From: Accumulibacter jenkinsii
GTDB taxonomy: Bacteria; Pseudomonadota; Gammaproteobacteria; Burkholderiales; Rhodocyclaceae
DNA: 64,000 nucleotides
Direction of reading: 5' to 3'
Assembly (NCBI GenBank): GCA_036625225.1
Contig: JAZKUF010000004.1
Location: forward strand, 310,001-374,000
The position numbers and the translations under genes are program-made. A model generated the notes under the pieces. It did no database searches and was not told the origin of the DNA. It saw only the letters and a program-made list of their open reading frames with translations. Shown piece by piece: positions 27,644 through 36,080 of the stretch (position 1 is the stretch's first letter; each line of letters starts with the position of its first letter).

Positions 27644-29326
27644 TCAGCCTCCGATCATTTCCTTGTTGGCGGCGCCCGGCGGCACCATCGGCAACACCTG
27701 CTCGTGCATCGCGATGCTGACGTGGATCAGCATCGGGCCGCGGGTGGACAGGGCGGCGGCGAGCGCGGCCCGGGGATCGTCTGCCAGGTCGAGATCGATC
27801 GCGGGCACGCCGAAACCCTCGGCGACCCGGACGAAGTCAGGCATGCCCTTGAATTTCGAGGCGTAGATGCGCTCGCCGTAGAACATCGTCTGCTGCTGGA
27901 AGACGAGGCCCAGTGAGGCATTGTTCATCAGCACGATCTTGACATTGACGTCCTCCTCGGCAGCGGTCACCAGCTCCTGGACATTCATCAGGATGCTGCC
28001 GTCGCCGGTGAAGCAGACCACCGTCCGTTCCGGTTCGGCGAGTGCTGCGCCGATCGCCGCCGGCATGCCGAAGCCCATCGTGCCGAGGCCACCCGAAGTC
28101 AGCCACTGCCGTGGGCGGCGCAGGGGATACGCTTGCGCGACCCACATCTGATGCTGACCGACGTCGGTGGTGATCGTCGCCTGATCGTCGAGGCAGTCGG
28201 CAACCGCCCGGATCAGGCCGTAAGGGGTTCGCGGATCGTCGATGCCCGGCATGCGCAGCGGCTGCGCCGCCTTCAGCGCGGCCACCCGGACCTGCCAGTC
28301 GTCGCGCTCGGGCGGCTCGATCGCCGGCAGCAACAGTTGCAGCACGGTCTCGACATCGCCGGCGATGCCCACATGGGCGGTCTTGATCTTGTCCAGTTCG
28401 GACGGATCGATGTCGATGTGGATGATTTTCGCCTGCGGGCAGAAGCCCGCCACCTTGCCGGTCGCCCGGTCGTCGAAGCGGGCGCCGACGGCGATCAGCA
28501 GATCACATTCGTCGAGCGCGAGGTTGGTGCATCGCGCCCCGTGCATGCCGAGCATGCCGAGCGACAGCGGATGATCGACCGGCATCGCGCCGAGCGCCAT
28601 CAGGGTCATCACCGTCGGCAGTCCGGCCTTTTCGGCCAGTGCCACCGCGGTGGCCGCAGCGCCCGAATACACGACCCCGCCGCCGAGGTAGAGGATCGGC
28701 TGGCGCGACTCGTTGATCATCGTCACCGCGGCGTCGATCAGCGCGGCGGCCGGCGCCGGCAGCGGGTCGGCAACGCCGGGCTCTGGCCACTCAGCGACCT
28801 CGACCCGCTGGTTCTGCACGTCCTTCGGGATATCGACCAGCACCGGCCCCGGACGACCCGAAGCCGCGATGCGGAAGGCACGCGGGATGATGTCCAGCAG
28901 GTCGTCGGCCGAACTGACCAGAAAGTTGTGCTTGGTGATCGGAATGCTGAGGCCGTAGGTATCGACTTCCTGAAAAGCGTCAGTGCCGATCATCGCCCTC
29001 GGCACCTGGCCGGTAATCGCCACCAGCGGGATCGAATCGAGCTTGGCGTCGGCCACCGCGGTCAGCAGATTGGTCGCGCCGGGGCCGGAGGACGCCATGC
29101 AGACCGCCGGCACACCGGTCGCACGTGCCATTCCCTGCGCCATGAAGCCGCCGCCCTGCTCATGCCGGGCAAGGACGTGATGGATCTGCGACGACTTCGA
29201 GAGGGCGTCGTAGATCGGCAGGATGGCACCGCCGGGAATGCCGGCCAGTGTACGAACGCCCTGTCGTTCGAGCAGACGCACAACGATCTGTGCGCCGGTG
29301 AGGGTTTCGGGGGTCGGTTGGGGCAA
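27644..29326 (-). CDS. ilvB: Acetolactate synthase large (catalytic) subunit
   Basis: ThDP-dependent enzyme making acetolactate or acetohydroxybutyrate in branched-chain amino acid synthesis. The 560 residues carry the N-terminal ThDP domain with catalytic Glu in RHEQGGGFMAQG, the central FAD-binding domain, and the C-terminal ThDP/Mg motif GDGSILMNVQEL ending in NNAS. Translation starts at TTG (29326) with AGGAGAG four bases before it; a TTG start may reduce basal expression. The size matches IlvB of E. coli. It is preceded by a valine-rich leader peptide and attenuator, and followed by ilvN. Confidence 0.95.
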   Translation of the reverse strand: MPQPTPETLTGAQIVVRLLERQGVRTLAGIPGGAILPIYDALSKSSQIHHVLARHEQGGGFMAQGMARATGVPAVCMASSGPGATNLLTAVADAKLDSIPLVAITGQVPRAMIGTDAFQEVDTYGLSIPITKHNFLVSSADDLLDIIPRAFRIAASGRPGPVLVDIPKDVQNQRVEVAEWPEPGVADPLPAPAAALIDAAVTMINESRQPILYLGGGVVYSGAAATAVALAEKAGLPTVMTLMALGAMPVDHPLSLGMLGMHGARCTNLALDECDLLIAVGARFDDRATGKVAGFCPQAKIIHIDIDPSELDKIKTAHVGIAGDVETVLQLLLPAIEPPERDDWQVRVAALKAAQPLRMPGIDDPRTPYGLIRAVADCLDDQATITTDVGQHQMWVAQAYPLRRPRQWLTSGGLGTMGFGMPAAIGAALAEPERTVVCFTGDGSILMNVQELVTAAEEDVNVKIVLMNNASLGLVFQQQTMFYGERIYASKFKGMPDFVRVAEGFGVPAIDLDLADDPRAALAAALSTRGPMLIHVSIAMHEQVLPMVPPGAANKEMIGG

Positions 29327-29378
29327 GGAACTCTCCTAAAAAGAAGGTGGCGTTTGGCGTTGCCAGGCGGGCGTCCAG

Positions 29379-29416
29379 AAAAACGAACCCCCGCTCGGCT
29401 TGCACCGGCGGGGGTT
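29379..29416 (-). terminator. ilvBN attenuator (Rho-independent terminator in the leader)
   Basis: On the minus strand a perfect 9-bp stem AACCCCCGC / GCGGGGGTT (29408-29416 with 29386-29394) is extended by an inner CGG/CCG pairing. A T run at 29383-29379 follows. It lies between the stop of the valine-rich leader peptide and the ilvB start, the position expected of a transcription attenuator. Confidence 0.88.
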
Positions 29417-29451
29417 TGTGGAATCTTCTGTCTTTCGTGCTTCGCTTTGAC

Positions 29452-29568
29452 CTATCTTCTTCCGACCCTCGACGATGCGTGCGCTCCTACGCCTACCACG
29501 CATACCACGCATACCACGCATACCAGGGCAAGCACCGAAGCCGCACCGAAGCGTGGCGCATGCAGCAT
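29452..29568 (-). CDS. ilvB operon leader peptide (valine-rich, IvbL-like)
   Basis: A short open frame on the minus strand ends at 29452 and encodes the run VLALVCVVCVVCVVGVG, with ten valines in 38 residues if started at the ATG at 29568 (an in-frame ATG at 29607 would give 51 residues). The core comes from a 9-bp tandem repeat coding Val-Val-Cys. It sits just upstream of a terminator hairpin and of ilvB, as the ivbL leader does in E. coli. Scarcity of charged tRNA-Val would stall the ribosome here and favour readthrough into ilvBN. No strong ribosome site is seen before either ATG, so the start is uncertain. Confidence 0.82.
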   Translation of the reverse strand: MLHAPRFGAASVLALVCVVCVVCVVGVGAHASSRVGRR

Positions 29569-29642
29569 GGCAAGTCGGGCAGCATCCAGGTCGTCGCAGC
29601 AGGTCATCGTCGTCAAGGGGAAGTCGAAAACGGCTAGTCACG

Positions 29643-29671
29643 ATTAGAACCGAGCGGAGCGAGAAATGCAA
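29643..29671 (-). promoter_or_regulatory. Predicted promoter of the ilv leader and ilvBN
   Basis: On the minus strand TTGCAT (29671-29666) is separated by 17 bp from TCTAAT (29648-29643). Transcription would begin near 29636, about 30 bp before the first possible leader ATG. The -10 is close to consensus, the -35 only partly. Confidence 0.5.
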
Positions 29672-29847
29672 GCCTCAAGAGAGGCTGATTCTCGCGCCCA
29701 GCAGCTACCCCGGCAACCTCGCGGCCTTGCCGCATGCCGCCGCCCGGCCGCGAGATGGGCCCTCTGCAGCCGATACGGCGATAGAATAAGCGGGCAGCGG
29801 ATGCTGTGTACCCGGGTTCCAGCCACCACACCTCAGAGGAGATCTCG

Positions 29848-30225
29848 ATGAACGTCATGCACCTGTCCCTTCGCACCGTTGCCCTTGCCGCAGGCCTGTG
29901 GGCCTGCGGCGCCCTCGCCGAATCAGCCGCCCCGGCCAGCAATGAGCAAGGCACCCTGGTCGGCAGCAATGGCATGACCCTTTATGTCTTCGACAAGGAC
30001 AGCGGCGGCAAGAGCGCCTGCAATGGTCCTTGCGCGAGCAACTGGCCGCCGCTGATGGCGAACGCTGGCGACAAGGCGAGCGGCGACTGGAGCATCATCA
30101 TGCGTGATGACGGCCGCCGACAGTGGGCGTACAAGGGCCGGCCCTTGTACTTCTGGGCGAAGGACCAGAAGCCGGGCGACAAGACCGGCGACGGCTTCAA
30201 CGGTGTCTGGCACATCGCGCAGTAA
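29848..30225 (+). CDS. Secreted-repeat (COG4315-type) periplasmic protein
   Basis: Small exported protein, 125 residues, with a signal peptide (hydrophobic core TVALAAGLWACGALA). It contains two copies of the secreted-repeat motif: GMTLYVFDKDSGGKSACNGPC with NWPPL, and RRQWAYKGRPLYFWAKDQKPGD. Function is unknown; members are predicted periplasmic or lipoproteins, and some are linked to redox or iron chemistry. ATG at 29848 has a strong AGAGGAGA ribosome site; an upstream in-frame start at 29806 is less likely. It is divergent from the ilv leader and stands alone. Confidence 0.85.
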   Translation: MNVMHLSLRTVALAAGLWACGALAESAAPASNEQGTLVGSNGMTLYVFDKDSGGKSACNGPCASNWPPLMANAGDKASGDWSIIMRDDGRRQWAYKGRPLYFWAKDQKPGDKTGDGFNGVWHIAQ

Positions 30226-30283
30226 GGATTGAAGGGGGTGCGGGTCAGGCCGATCGACCGGCGGCAAACGACTGCGTCGAGGA

Positions 30284-30922
30284 CTACGGCAGTTCATCGA
30301 GCCCGAAACGGACCAGATGTGCGGTGCCGCCCCAGGCCTCCAGTTGCCAGCCGTCGTCGCACCCCCTGACCCAGTTGATGCCGGCGTTCGGGATCAGGAA
30401 ATCACGCGGGCTGGACAGCGAACGGCCGCGCACCAAACGGTTCACGATGTCGAGCACGCCGCCATGGGTGACGACGACGATCGTCTGGCCGCGATGAGCG
30501 GCGGCGACTTCGTGCAGACCGGCGCTGACCCGCGCGTGCAGTTGCCGCAGGCTCTCGCCGCCGAAAGGGATGACGTACTCCGGGTCGCGCGTCTCGAACG
30601 ACTCGTAATCCACCGGATACCTCGCGCGTGATTCTTCGTAGGTCAGGCCCTCGAAAAAACCATAGCGCCGCTCCCGGAACTCGGCACGGAAGCGTGGCAG
30701 CAGGTCGAGCAGCGCCCCGATGCGCTCGGCGGTTTGCCGGGCACGCAGCAGGTCGCTGCTGTAGAGTGCGGTCACCGGCTGCTCGGCGAGCCAGCTCGCC
30801 GCGGCCTCCGCCTGCACCTGGCCAGCGGCGTTGAGACCGATGTCGATCTGGCCCTGAATGCGCTTTTCCGCATTCCAGCTGGTCTCGCCATGGCGGACAA
30901 GACAAATTCGGGTGGCTTCCAT
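30284..30922 (-). CDS. Histidine phosphatase family protein (phosphoglycerate mutase-like)
   Basis: Member of the histidine phosphatase superfamily, 212 residues. The catalytic LVRHGET motif is at residues 8-14, the phosphate-pocket Arg is in SSDLLRARQTAE, the acid/base Glu is in the FFEGLTYEE region, and the second His is in VVTHGGVLD. The family includes cofactor-dependent phosphoglycerate mutase-like enzymes, alpha-ribazole phosphatase CobC and broad phosphatases, so the substrate cannot be assigned. It is convergent with the secreted-repeat gene and divergent from ffs. Confidence 0.85.
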   Translation of the reverse strand: MEATRICLVRHGETSWNAEKRIQGQIDIGLNAAGQVQAEAAASWLAEQPVTALYSSDLLRARQTAERIGALLDLLPRFRAEFRERRYGFFEGLTYEESRARYPVDYESFETRDPEYVIPFGGESLRQLHARVSAGLHEVAAAHRGQTIVVVTHGGVLDIVNRLVRGRSLSSPRDFLIPNAGINWVRGCDDGWQLEAWGGTAHLVRFGLDELP

Positions 30923-31207
30923 GTGGGCTGTTCGATAGATGAAGAAGGCGACAGATGTTCGGCGGCACGCCCCTGCCGCGCACCGGTGGTCAGCGACCCG
31001 ATCGGCGAAGCCCGGATTTTAAGCCATCCGCCCGTCGTCTGCATGCCCGCCGCCGGTGGCGGCGGACGGAGCCTCGCGTCCGGGCTGGCCGAAGCCCGGC
31101 CTGACAAGACCGCTGGCCGGCGGCAACCGGCTTCGAAGGCCGGGTCGGACCGGTGAGCCTCGCGCACCATTGCGAACGCAGCGCGCAATGATGTGATAGC
31201 ATTCGTC

Positions 31208-31307
31208 GTGGCGGGTCTCCCCGCATCGCAGGATGGTGAACCTGGTCAGGTCCGGAAGGAAGCAGCCACAGCCGTCTCATGTGAGTGCCGGGGGTAAGGC
31301 TCGCCAC
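31208..31307 (+). ncRNA. ffs: Signal recognition particle 4.5S RNA
   Basis: RNA component of the SRP. The diagnostic domain IV core is present as GGTCAGGTCCGGAAGGAAGC, followed by AGCCA, and the ends GTGGCG (31208-31213) and CGCCAC (31302-31307) pair to close the hairpin. The 100-nt size is right for the small bacterial form. It lies upstream of dnaX, a common arrangement in proteobacteria. Confidence 0.93.
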
Positions 31308-31449
31308 CCTCATCCCGCACCGCCACCTGACCCTCGCCCGCCATTTCCTCGCCCGCCATTTCGCCGGCGCATGCTCTCCAGACCCTGTCGCGGAATCGCC
31401 ACCGAAAATCTAGCGCGGAGCCCGGGGTACCATCTGCTAGAATCCGCCC

Positions 31450-33081
31450 ATGAGTTACCAAGTCCTGGCGCGCAAGTGGCGCCCGAGATCGTTCGCCAGC
31501 CTGGTGGGCCAGGAACACGTCGTCCGGGCACTGACGCACGCATTGACCGCACAGCGCCTGCACCACGCCTATCTGTTCACCGGCACCCGGGGAGTCGGCA
31601 AGACGACGCTGGCGCGCATCCTCGCGAAGGCGCTCAATTGCGAGACAGGCATCACCGCGACCCCCTGCGGGACCTGTTCCGCCTGCCGGGAGATCGACGC
31701 CGGACGTTTCGTCGATCTGCTCGAAGTGGACGCGGCAACCAACACCAAGGTCGACGAGATGCGGCAACTGCTCGAGAATGCGGTCTATGCTCCGACTCGC
31801 GGCCGCTTCAAGGTCTATGTGATCGACGAAGTGCATATGCTGTCGACCTCGGCGTTCAACGCCATGCTGAAGACGCTCGAAGAGCCCCCGCAGCACGTCA
31901 AGTTCATTCTCGCGACCACGGATCCGCAGAAAATCCCGGTCACCGTGCTCTCCCGCTGCCTGCAGTTCAACCTCAAGCAGATGACGCAGCCGCTGATCAC
32001 GAGCCATCTCAGGCAGATTCTCCAAGCCGAGGCGATCAGCGCCGAAATCGGCGCGCTGCACCTGCTCGCACGTTCGGCAGCCGGCAGCATGCGCGATGCG
32101 CTGTCCCTGCTCGATCAGGCGATCGCTCACGGCTCGGGCAAGGTCGAAGAAGCACAGGTGCGCGAGATGCTCGGCGCGGTCGATCTGGACCACCTGTTCT
32201 CGATCACCGACGCCCTGCTCGCCGGCGACGCGCCAGCGATGCTGCAGATCGCCGACGAGATGGCGGCGCGCAGCCTCTCCTTTGATGCGGCGCTGCAGGA
32301 AATGGCGAGTCTGTTCACCCGCCTGCAGATCGCCCGGCTCGCGCCGCAGGCGCTCCCGGACGAGCTGCCGGAACGTCCACGCCTGCTCGCCCTTGCCGCC
32401 CGATTCGATCCCGAATTCATCCAGCTCGCCTACCAGATTGCCGTGCACGGCCGCCAGGAGTTGCCTCTGGCGCCCGACGAGCAGGCCGGTTTCATCATGA
32501 CCCTGTTGCGGCTGCACGCTTTCCGGCCGCTGCTCGACGGCGATTCGGGCGAACACCAGCCACCCGCCGGCAAGCAGCGGGCAGGTGCGGCGATCGCCGT
32601 GCCATCCGTCAAACCGGCGGCGCCCGCCCCGTCGACGAAACCGCTAACGGCGGCGCCACCTGCGCCCGCGGCAGCCGTGTCGGGCGCCCACCAACCCGCT
32701 GCGCCGCTGACCAGCTGGCACGATATCCTGGGCGCGCTCAAGATCGGCGGCATGGCGCGCGAACTGGCACAGCATTGCGAGCTGCGCGACCTCGGACCGA
32801 CCCGCATCGTCCTCCATCTTTCCCCGGCGCATCGCCATCTGCTGATGAAGCCTGCCCAGGACAAGCTTCAACAGTCGCTCAGCGAGTATTTCGCAAAACC
32901 CCTGCAGCTCGTGATTGACCTCGCGGAGGGCTCCGGCGATACGCCCGCCGCCGCCGCCCAGCGGAACCACCGCGAGCGCATGGACCGGGCCATCGCCTCG
33001 GTCGAGCAGGATGGTTTCGTGCGTGAGGTCATCGAAATGTTCGATGCCACCCTGGTCGAATCTTCCATTAAACCGATTTGA
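31450..33081 (+). CDS. dnaX: DNA polymerase III subunit gamma/tau
   Basis: Clamp-loader ATPase of the replicative polymerase, 543 residues. The AAA+ part has GTRGVGKTTLARILAKALNC (Walker A), a Zn module with Cys residues (CGTCSACREI), Walker B VYVIDEVHML and the LLSRCLQF-type sensor. The Pro/Ala-rich linker (about residues 370-420) and C-terminal domain V are typical of tau. I see no A_AAA_AAG slippery site, so a shorter gamma form made by frameshift is not supported. Start ATG at 31450. It leads the dnaX-ybaB-recR group. Confidence 0.95.
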   Translation: MSYQVLARKWRPRSFASLVGQEHVVRALTHALTAQRLHHAYLFTGTRGVGKTTLARILAKALNCETGITATPCGTCSACREIDAGRFVDLLEVDAATNTKVDEMRQLLENAVYAPTRGRFKVYVIDEVHMLSTSAFNAMLKTLEEPPQHVKFILATTDPQKIPVTVLSRCLQFNLKQMTQPLITSHLRQILQAEAISAEIGALHLLARSAAGSMRDALSLLDQAIAHGSGKVEEAQVREMLGAVDLDHLFSITDALLAGDAPAMLQIADEMAARSLSFDAALQEMASLFTRLQIARLAPQALPDELPERPRLLALAARFDPEFIQLAYQIAVHGRQELPLAPDEQAGFIMTLLRLHAFRPLLDGDSGEHQPPAGKQRAGAAIAVPSVKPAAPAPSTKPLTAAPPAPAAAVSGAHQPAAPLTSWHDILGALKIGGMARELAQHCELRDLGPTRIVLHLSPAHRHLLMKPAQDKLQQSLSEYFAKPLQLVIDLAEGSGDTPAAAAQRNHRERMDRAIASVEQDGFVREVIEMFDATLVESSIKPI

Positions 33082-33117
33082 TTCCTTGATTCTTTAATTC
33101 AACGCGAGGCAAGCAAG

Positions 33118-33441
33118 ATGATGAAAGGCGGAATCGCCGGCCTGATGAAACAGGCTCAGCAGATGCAGGAAAACATGAAAAAGGCCCAGGAGCAGCTCGC
33201 GCAGCTCGAGGTCGAGGGGCAGTCGGGGGCCGGCATGGTCAAGGTGCTGATGACCTGCACCCACAGCGTGCGCCGGGTCACGATCGATCCGTCGGTGATG
33301 GACGACAGGGAAATGCTCGAGGACCTGCTTGCGGCTGCCGTGAATGATGCCATGCGGCGGGCCGAAGAGGTCTCCCAGGAACGGATGGCCGGATTCTCGG
33401 CAGGACTCAATCTTCCGGCCGGCTTCAAGATGCCCTTCTGA
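33118..33441 (+). CDS. YbaB/EbfC family nucleoid-associated protein
   Basis: Small DNA-binding protein, 107 residues, of the YbaB/EbfC family, which binds DNA as a dimer and is almost always encoded between dnaX and recR. The N-terminal helix (GLMKQAQQMQENMKKAQEQL) and the beta region with VKVLMTCTHSVRRVTIDPSVM are typical. Two adjacent ATGs (33118 and 33121) are both possible starts. The stop overlaps the recR start (TGATG), so translation is coupled. Confidence 0.93.
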   Translation: MMKGGIAGLMKQAQQMQENMKKAQEQLAQLEVEGQSGAGMVKVLMTCTHSVRRVTIDPSVMDDREMLEDLLAAAVNDAMRRAEEVSQERMAGFSAGLNLPAGFKMPF

Positions 33442-34043
33442 TGAACACCCCGTCGAGCCTCGAGTCCCTGATCGAGGCTTTGCGCTGCCTGCCGGGGGTG
33501 GGTCCCAAATCGGCGCAGCGAATGGCTTACCACCTGCTGCAGCACAACCGTGCCGGCGCCCGGCGCCTGGCCGACGCGCTGCAGTTCGCGCTCGCCGCCC
33601 TGCGCCATTGCCAGCGCTGCAACACCTTTACCGAGTCTGAAGTCTGCCCCCGCTGCCTGTCGCCCAAGCGCGACCAGAGTCTGTTGTGTGTCGTCGAGAC
33701 ACCGGTGGATATGAACATGCTGGAGCAGACGCAGGCCTATTCGGGACTGTATTACGTGGTAATGGGCCGGGTGTCGCCGCTCGACGGCATCGGTCCCGGC
33801 GAACTGCACCTCGATCGCCTGCTCACGCGGGCCGGTGACGGCGTCGTGCAGGAAGTGATCATCGCCACCAACTACACCAACGAGGGCGAGGCCACGGCAC
33901 ACTATCTGTCCGAGATGCTCAGGAACCGGGGAATCAGGGTGTCGCGTATCGCACGCGGCGTGCCGGTCGGCGGCGAGCTCGAATACGTCGACGCGGGAAC
34001 GCTGGCACAGGCCTTGCGCGAACGCCGACCGCTTGCCGGATAA
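33441..34043 (+). CDS. recR: Recombination protein RecR
   Basis: Acts with RecF and RecO to load RecA at gaps. The 200-residue protein has the helix-hairpin-helix LRCLPGVGPKSAQRMAYHLL, the four-Cys zinc finger CQRC and CPRC, and a Toprim domain beginning LLCVVETPVDMNMLE. The length is standard. It overlaps ybaB by the TGATG junction. Confidence 0.95.
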   Translation: MNTPSSLESLIEALRCLPGVGPKSAQRMAYHLLQHNRAGARRLADALQFALAALRHCQRCNTFTESEVCPRCLSPKRDQSLLCVVETPVDMNMLEQTQAYSGLYYVVMGRVSPLDGIGPGELHLDRLLTRAGDGVVQEVIIATNYTNEGEATAHYLSEMLRNRGIRVSRIARGVPVGGELEYVDAGTLAQALRERRPLAG

Positions 34044-34065
34044 GCGCTTTGGGCAGCTCCCGAAA

Positions 34066-34094
34066 TTTTCTCCGGATTGAGATTCACGTATAAT
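34066..34094 (+). promoter_or_regulatory. Predicted promoter of petABC
   Basis: A consensus TATAAT at 34089-34094 lies about 50 bp upstream of petA, after the recR stop. With 17-bp spacing the -35 would be TTTTCT (34066-34071), which is poor, so the assignment rests on the -10. Confidence 0.5.
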
Positions 34095-34147
34095 GTTGCG
34101 GTTTAGTTCCCACCCATTTTTTTTACGTCCTAGGGATGATCAGCGCC

Positions 34148-34744
34148 ATGAGCAATGAGTGCAAAGTGGACTGCGGAAGGCGGCGACTGGTCGTCGCCAC
34201 CGCCGCAGTCGGCGGGGTGGGGGCGTTAGCTGCGCTCGTGCCTTTCCTCTCCAGCATGCTGCCGTCGGAGCGGGCGAAGGCAGCCGGCGCGCCGGTCGAA
34301 GTCGAGATCGGCAGCCTCGATCCGGGCCAGATGATTACGGTCGAGTGGCGAGGAAAACCGGTGTGGATCATCAACCGCACGCCCCAGATGCTCGAAACGC
34401 TGCCCAAGCTCGATAACGAGATGGCCGACCCGAAGTCCGAGAAGGACATGCAGCCTGAGTACTGCAAGAACGAGACGCGCTCGATCAAACCGCCGGTGAT
34501 GGTTGTGGTGGGCATCTGTACCCACCTGGGCTGTTCGCCCTCGGCCAAGTTCAAGCCCGGTGCCGACGAAGGCATGGAGGCCAACTGGCCAGGGGGGTTC
34601 CTGTGCCCCTGTCACGGCTCCACCTTCGACTTCGCCGGACGGGTTTACAAGAGCAAGCCGGCACCGGACAACCTGGCGGTGCCGCCGCACATGTACCTGT
34701 CCGATACGCGCATTCTCATCGGCGAAGACAAGAAGGGGGCTTAA
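34148..34744 (+). CDS. petA: Ubiquinol-cytochrome c reductase, Rieske iron-sulfur subunit
   Basis: 2Fe-2S subunit of the cytochrome bc1 complex, exported by Tat and held by an uncleaved membrane anchor. The N-terminus has twin-Arg-like RRRLVVATAAVGGVGA and a hydrophobic helix. The Rieske ligands are in CTHLGCSP and CPCHGS. I use the ATG at 34148 (198 residues), with AGGGATGA upstream; the in-frame ATG at 34136 would add MISA. petB starts 3 bp after the stop. Confidence 0.95.
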   Translation: MSNECKVDCGRRRLVVATAAVGGVGALAALVPFLSSMLPSERAKAAGAPVEVEIGSLDPGQMITVEWRGKPVWIINRTPQMLETLPKLDNEMADPKSEKDMQPEYCKNETRSIKPPVMVVVGICTHLGCSPSAKFKPGADEGMEANWPGGFLCPCHGSTFDFAGRVYKSKPAPDNLAVPPHMYLSDTRILIGEDKKGA

Positions 34745-34747
34745 GCA

Positions 34748-36067
34748 ATGGCATCGAACAGCGGTTTCGAAAAATACAAGTCTGACGGTTCGCTGCAGGG
34801 CAATCTGCTCGAGTGGTTTGATGCCCGCTTCCCGGCCACGTCGATGTGGCGCGGACACCTGTCCGAATACTATGCGCCGAAGAACTTCAACTTCTGGTAC
34901 TTCTTCGGCTCGCTGGCGATGCTGGTGCTGGTGCTGCAGATCGTCACCGGCATCTTCCTCGTCATGCACTACAAGCCGGACGCCTCGCTCAACGAGAACG
35001 GCATTCCGGTGGCTTTTGCCAGCGTCGAATACATCATGCGCGACGTTCCCTGGGGCTGGCTGATCCGCTACATGCACTCGACCGGCGCTTCGGCCTTCTT
35101 CGTCGTCGTCTATCTGCACATGTTCCGCGGCATGCTTTACGGATCCTATCGGCAGCCGCGCGAACTGATCTGGATCTTCGGCACGCTGATCTTCCTCTGC
35201 CTGATGGCCGAAGCCTTCATGGGCTATCTGCTGCCCTGGGGACAGATGTCGTTCTGGGGCGCCCAGGTGATCGTCAATCTGTTCTCGGCCATTCCGCTGA
35301 TCGGCGAGCCCCTCTCGCTCTGGATTCGCGGCGACTTCGTCGTCGGCGACGCGACCCTCAACCGCTTCTTCTCCTTCCACGTCATTGCCGTGCCGCTGGT
35401 GCTGCTCGGACTGGTCGCCGCGCACATTCTCGCCCTGCACGAAGTCGGCTCGAACAACCCCGACGGCGTCGAGATCAAGAAACGCAAAGGCGCCAACGGC
35501 CATCCGCTCGACGGCATCCCTTTCCACCCCTACTACTCGGTCAAGGATATCGTCGGCGTCGTCGTCTTCCTGATGGTCTTCTCGATCATCGTCTTCTTCG
35601 CCCCCGAAGGCGGCGGCTACTTCCTCGAGTACAACAACTTCCTGCCCGCCGATCCGCTGAAGACACCGCCACACATCGCTCCGGTCTGGTACTTCACACC
35701 CTACTACTCGCTGCTGCGGGCGATGGTCTGGCCGCTGTTCGGCATCGACGCCAAGTTCTGGGGAGTCGTCGCGATGGGCGCCGGGGTCGTGATTCTCGCC
35801 TTCCTGCCGTGGCTCGACCGGAGTCCGGTCAAATCGATCCGTTACCGCGGGCCGATCTTCAAGACCCTGCTGACCATCTTCGTCATCGCGTTCTTCCTGC
35901 TCGGCTTCCTGGGCACGAAATCGCCGTCCTACGCCTTCTTCGACGTCATCCCGAGCGCCCCGGTGGCACAGGTTCTCAGCGCCTACTACTTCCTCTATTT
36001 TCTGACCATGCCCTGGTGGTCGAGGATCGACAAGTACAAGCCGGAACCTGATCGCGTGACGATGTAA
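34748..36067 (+). CDS. petB: Cytochrome b subunit of bc1 complex
   Basis: Membrane core of complex III with two b hemes, 439 residues. Eight transmembrane segments are visible. Heme-ligand histidines occur in HSTGASAFFVVVYLHM and HVIAVPLVLLGLVAAHILALH. The Qo-site motif usually written PEWY is PVWY here (residues 312-315), a variant known in some proteobacteria, so the catalytic Glu is absent at that place. It is cotranscribed with petA and petC. Confidence 0.96.
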   Translation: MASNSGFEKYKSDGSLQGNLLEWFDARFPATSMWRGHLSEYYAPKNFNFWYFFGSLAMLVLVLQIVTGIFLVMHYKPDASLNENGIPVAFASVEYIMRDVPWGWLIRYMHSTGASAFFVVVYLHMFRGMLYGSYRQPRELIWIFGTLIFLCLMAEAFMGYLLPWGQMSFWGAQVIVNLFSAIPLIGEPLSLWIRGDFVVGDATLNRFFSFHVIAVPLVLLGLVAAHILALHEVGSNNPDGVEIKKRKGANGHPLDGIPFHPYYSVKDIVGVVVFLMVFSIIVFFAPEGGGYFLEYNNFLPADPLKTPPHIAPVWYFTPYYSLLRAMVWPLFGIDAKFWGVVAMGAGVVILAFLPWLDRSPVKSIRYRGPIFKTLLTIFVIAFFLLGFLGTKSPSYAFFDVIPSAPVAQVLSAYYFLYFLTMPWWSRIDKYKPEPDRVTM

Positions 36068-36080
36068 AGGAATGCACAAA

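Noticed and set aside
29475..29789. Plus-strand frame with an Arg-Ile-Pro repeat in the ilv leader region
   Set aside because: The repeat is the complement of the Val-Val-Cys leader codons; the minus-strand reading has the promoter, hairpin and downstream ilvB that explain it.
31450..33081. Programmed frameshift in dnaX giving gamma
   Set aside because: No A_AAA_AAG-type slippery run with a following hairpin was found in the linker region.
34226..36079. A 617-codon minus-strand frame across petA and petB
   Set aside because: Lies wholly opposite two bc1 genes with intact motifs and gives a highly charged, non-membrane product without any recognisable domain.
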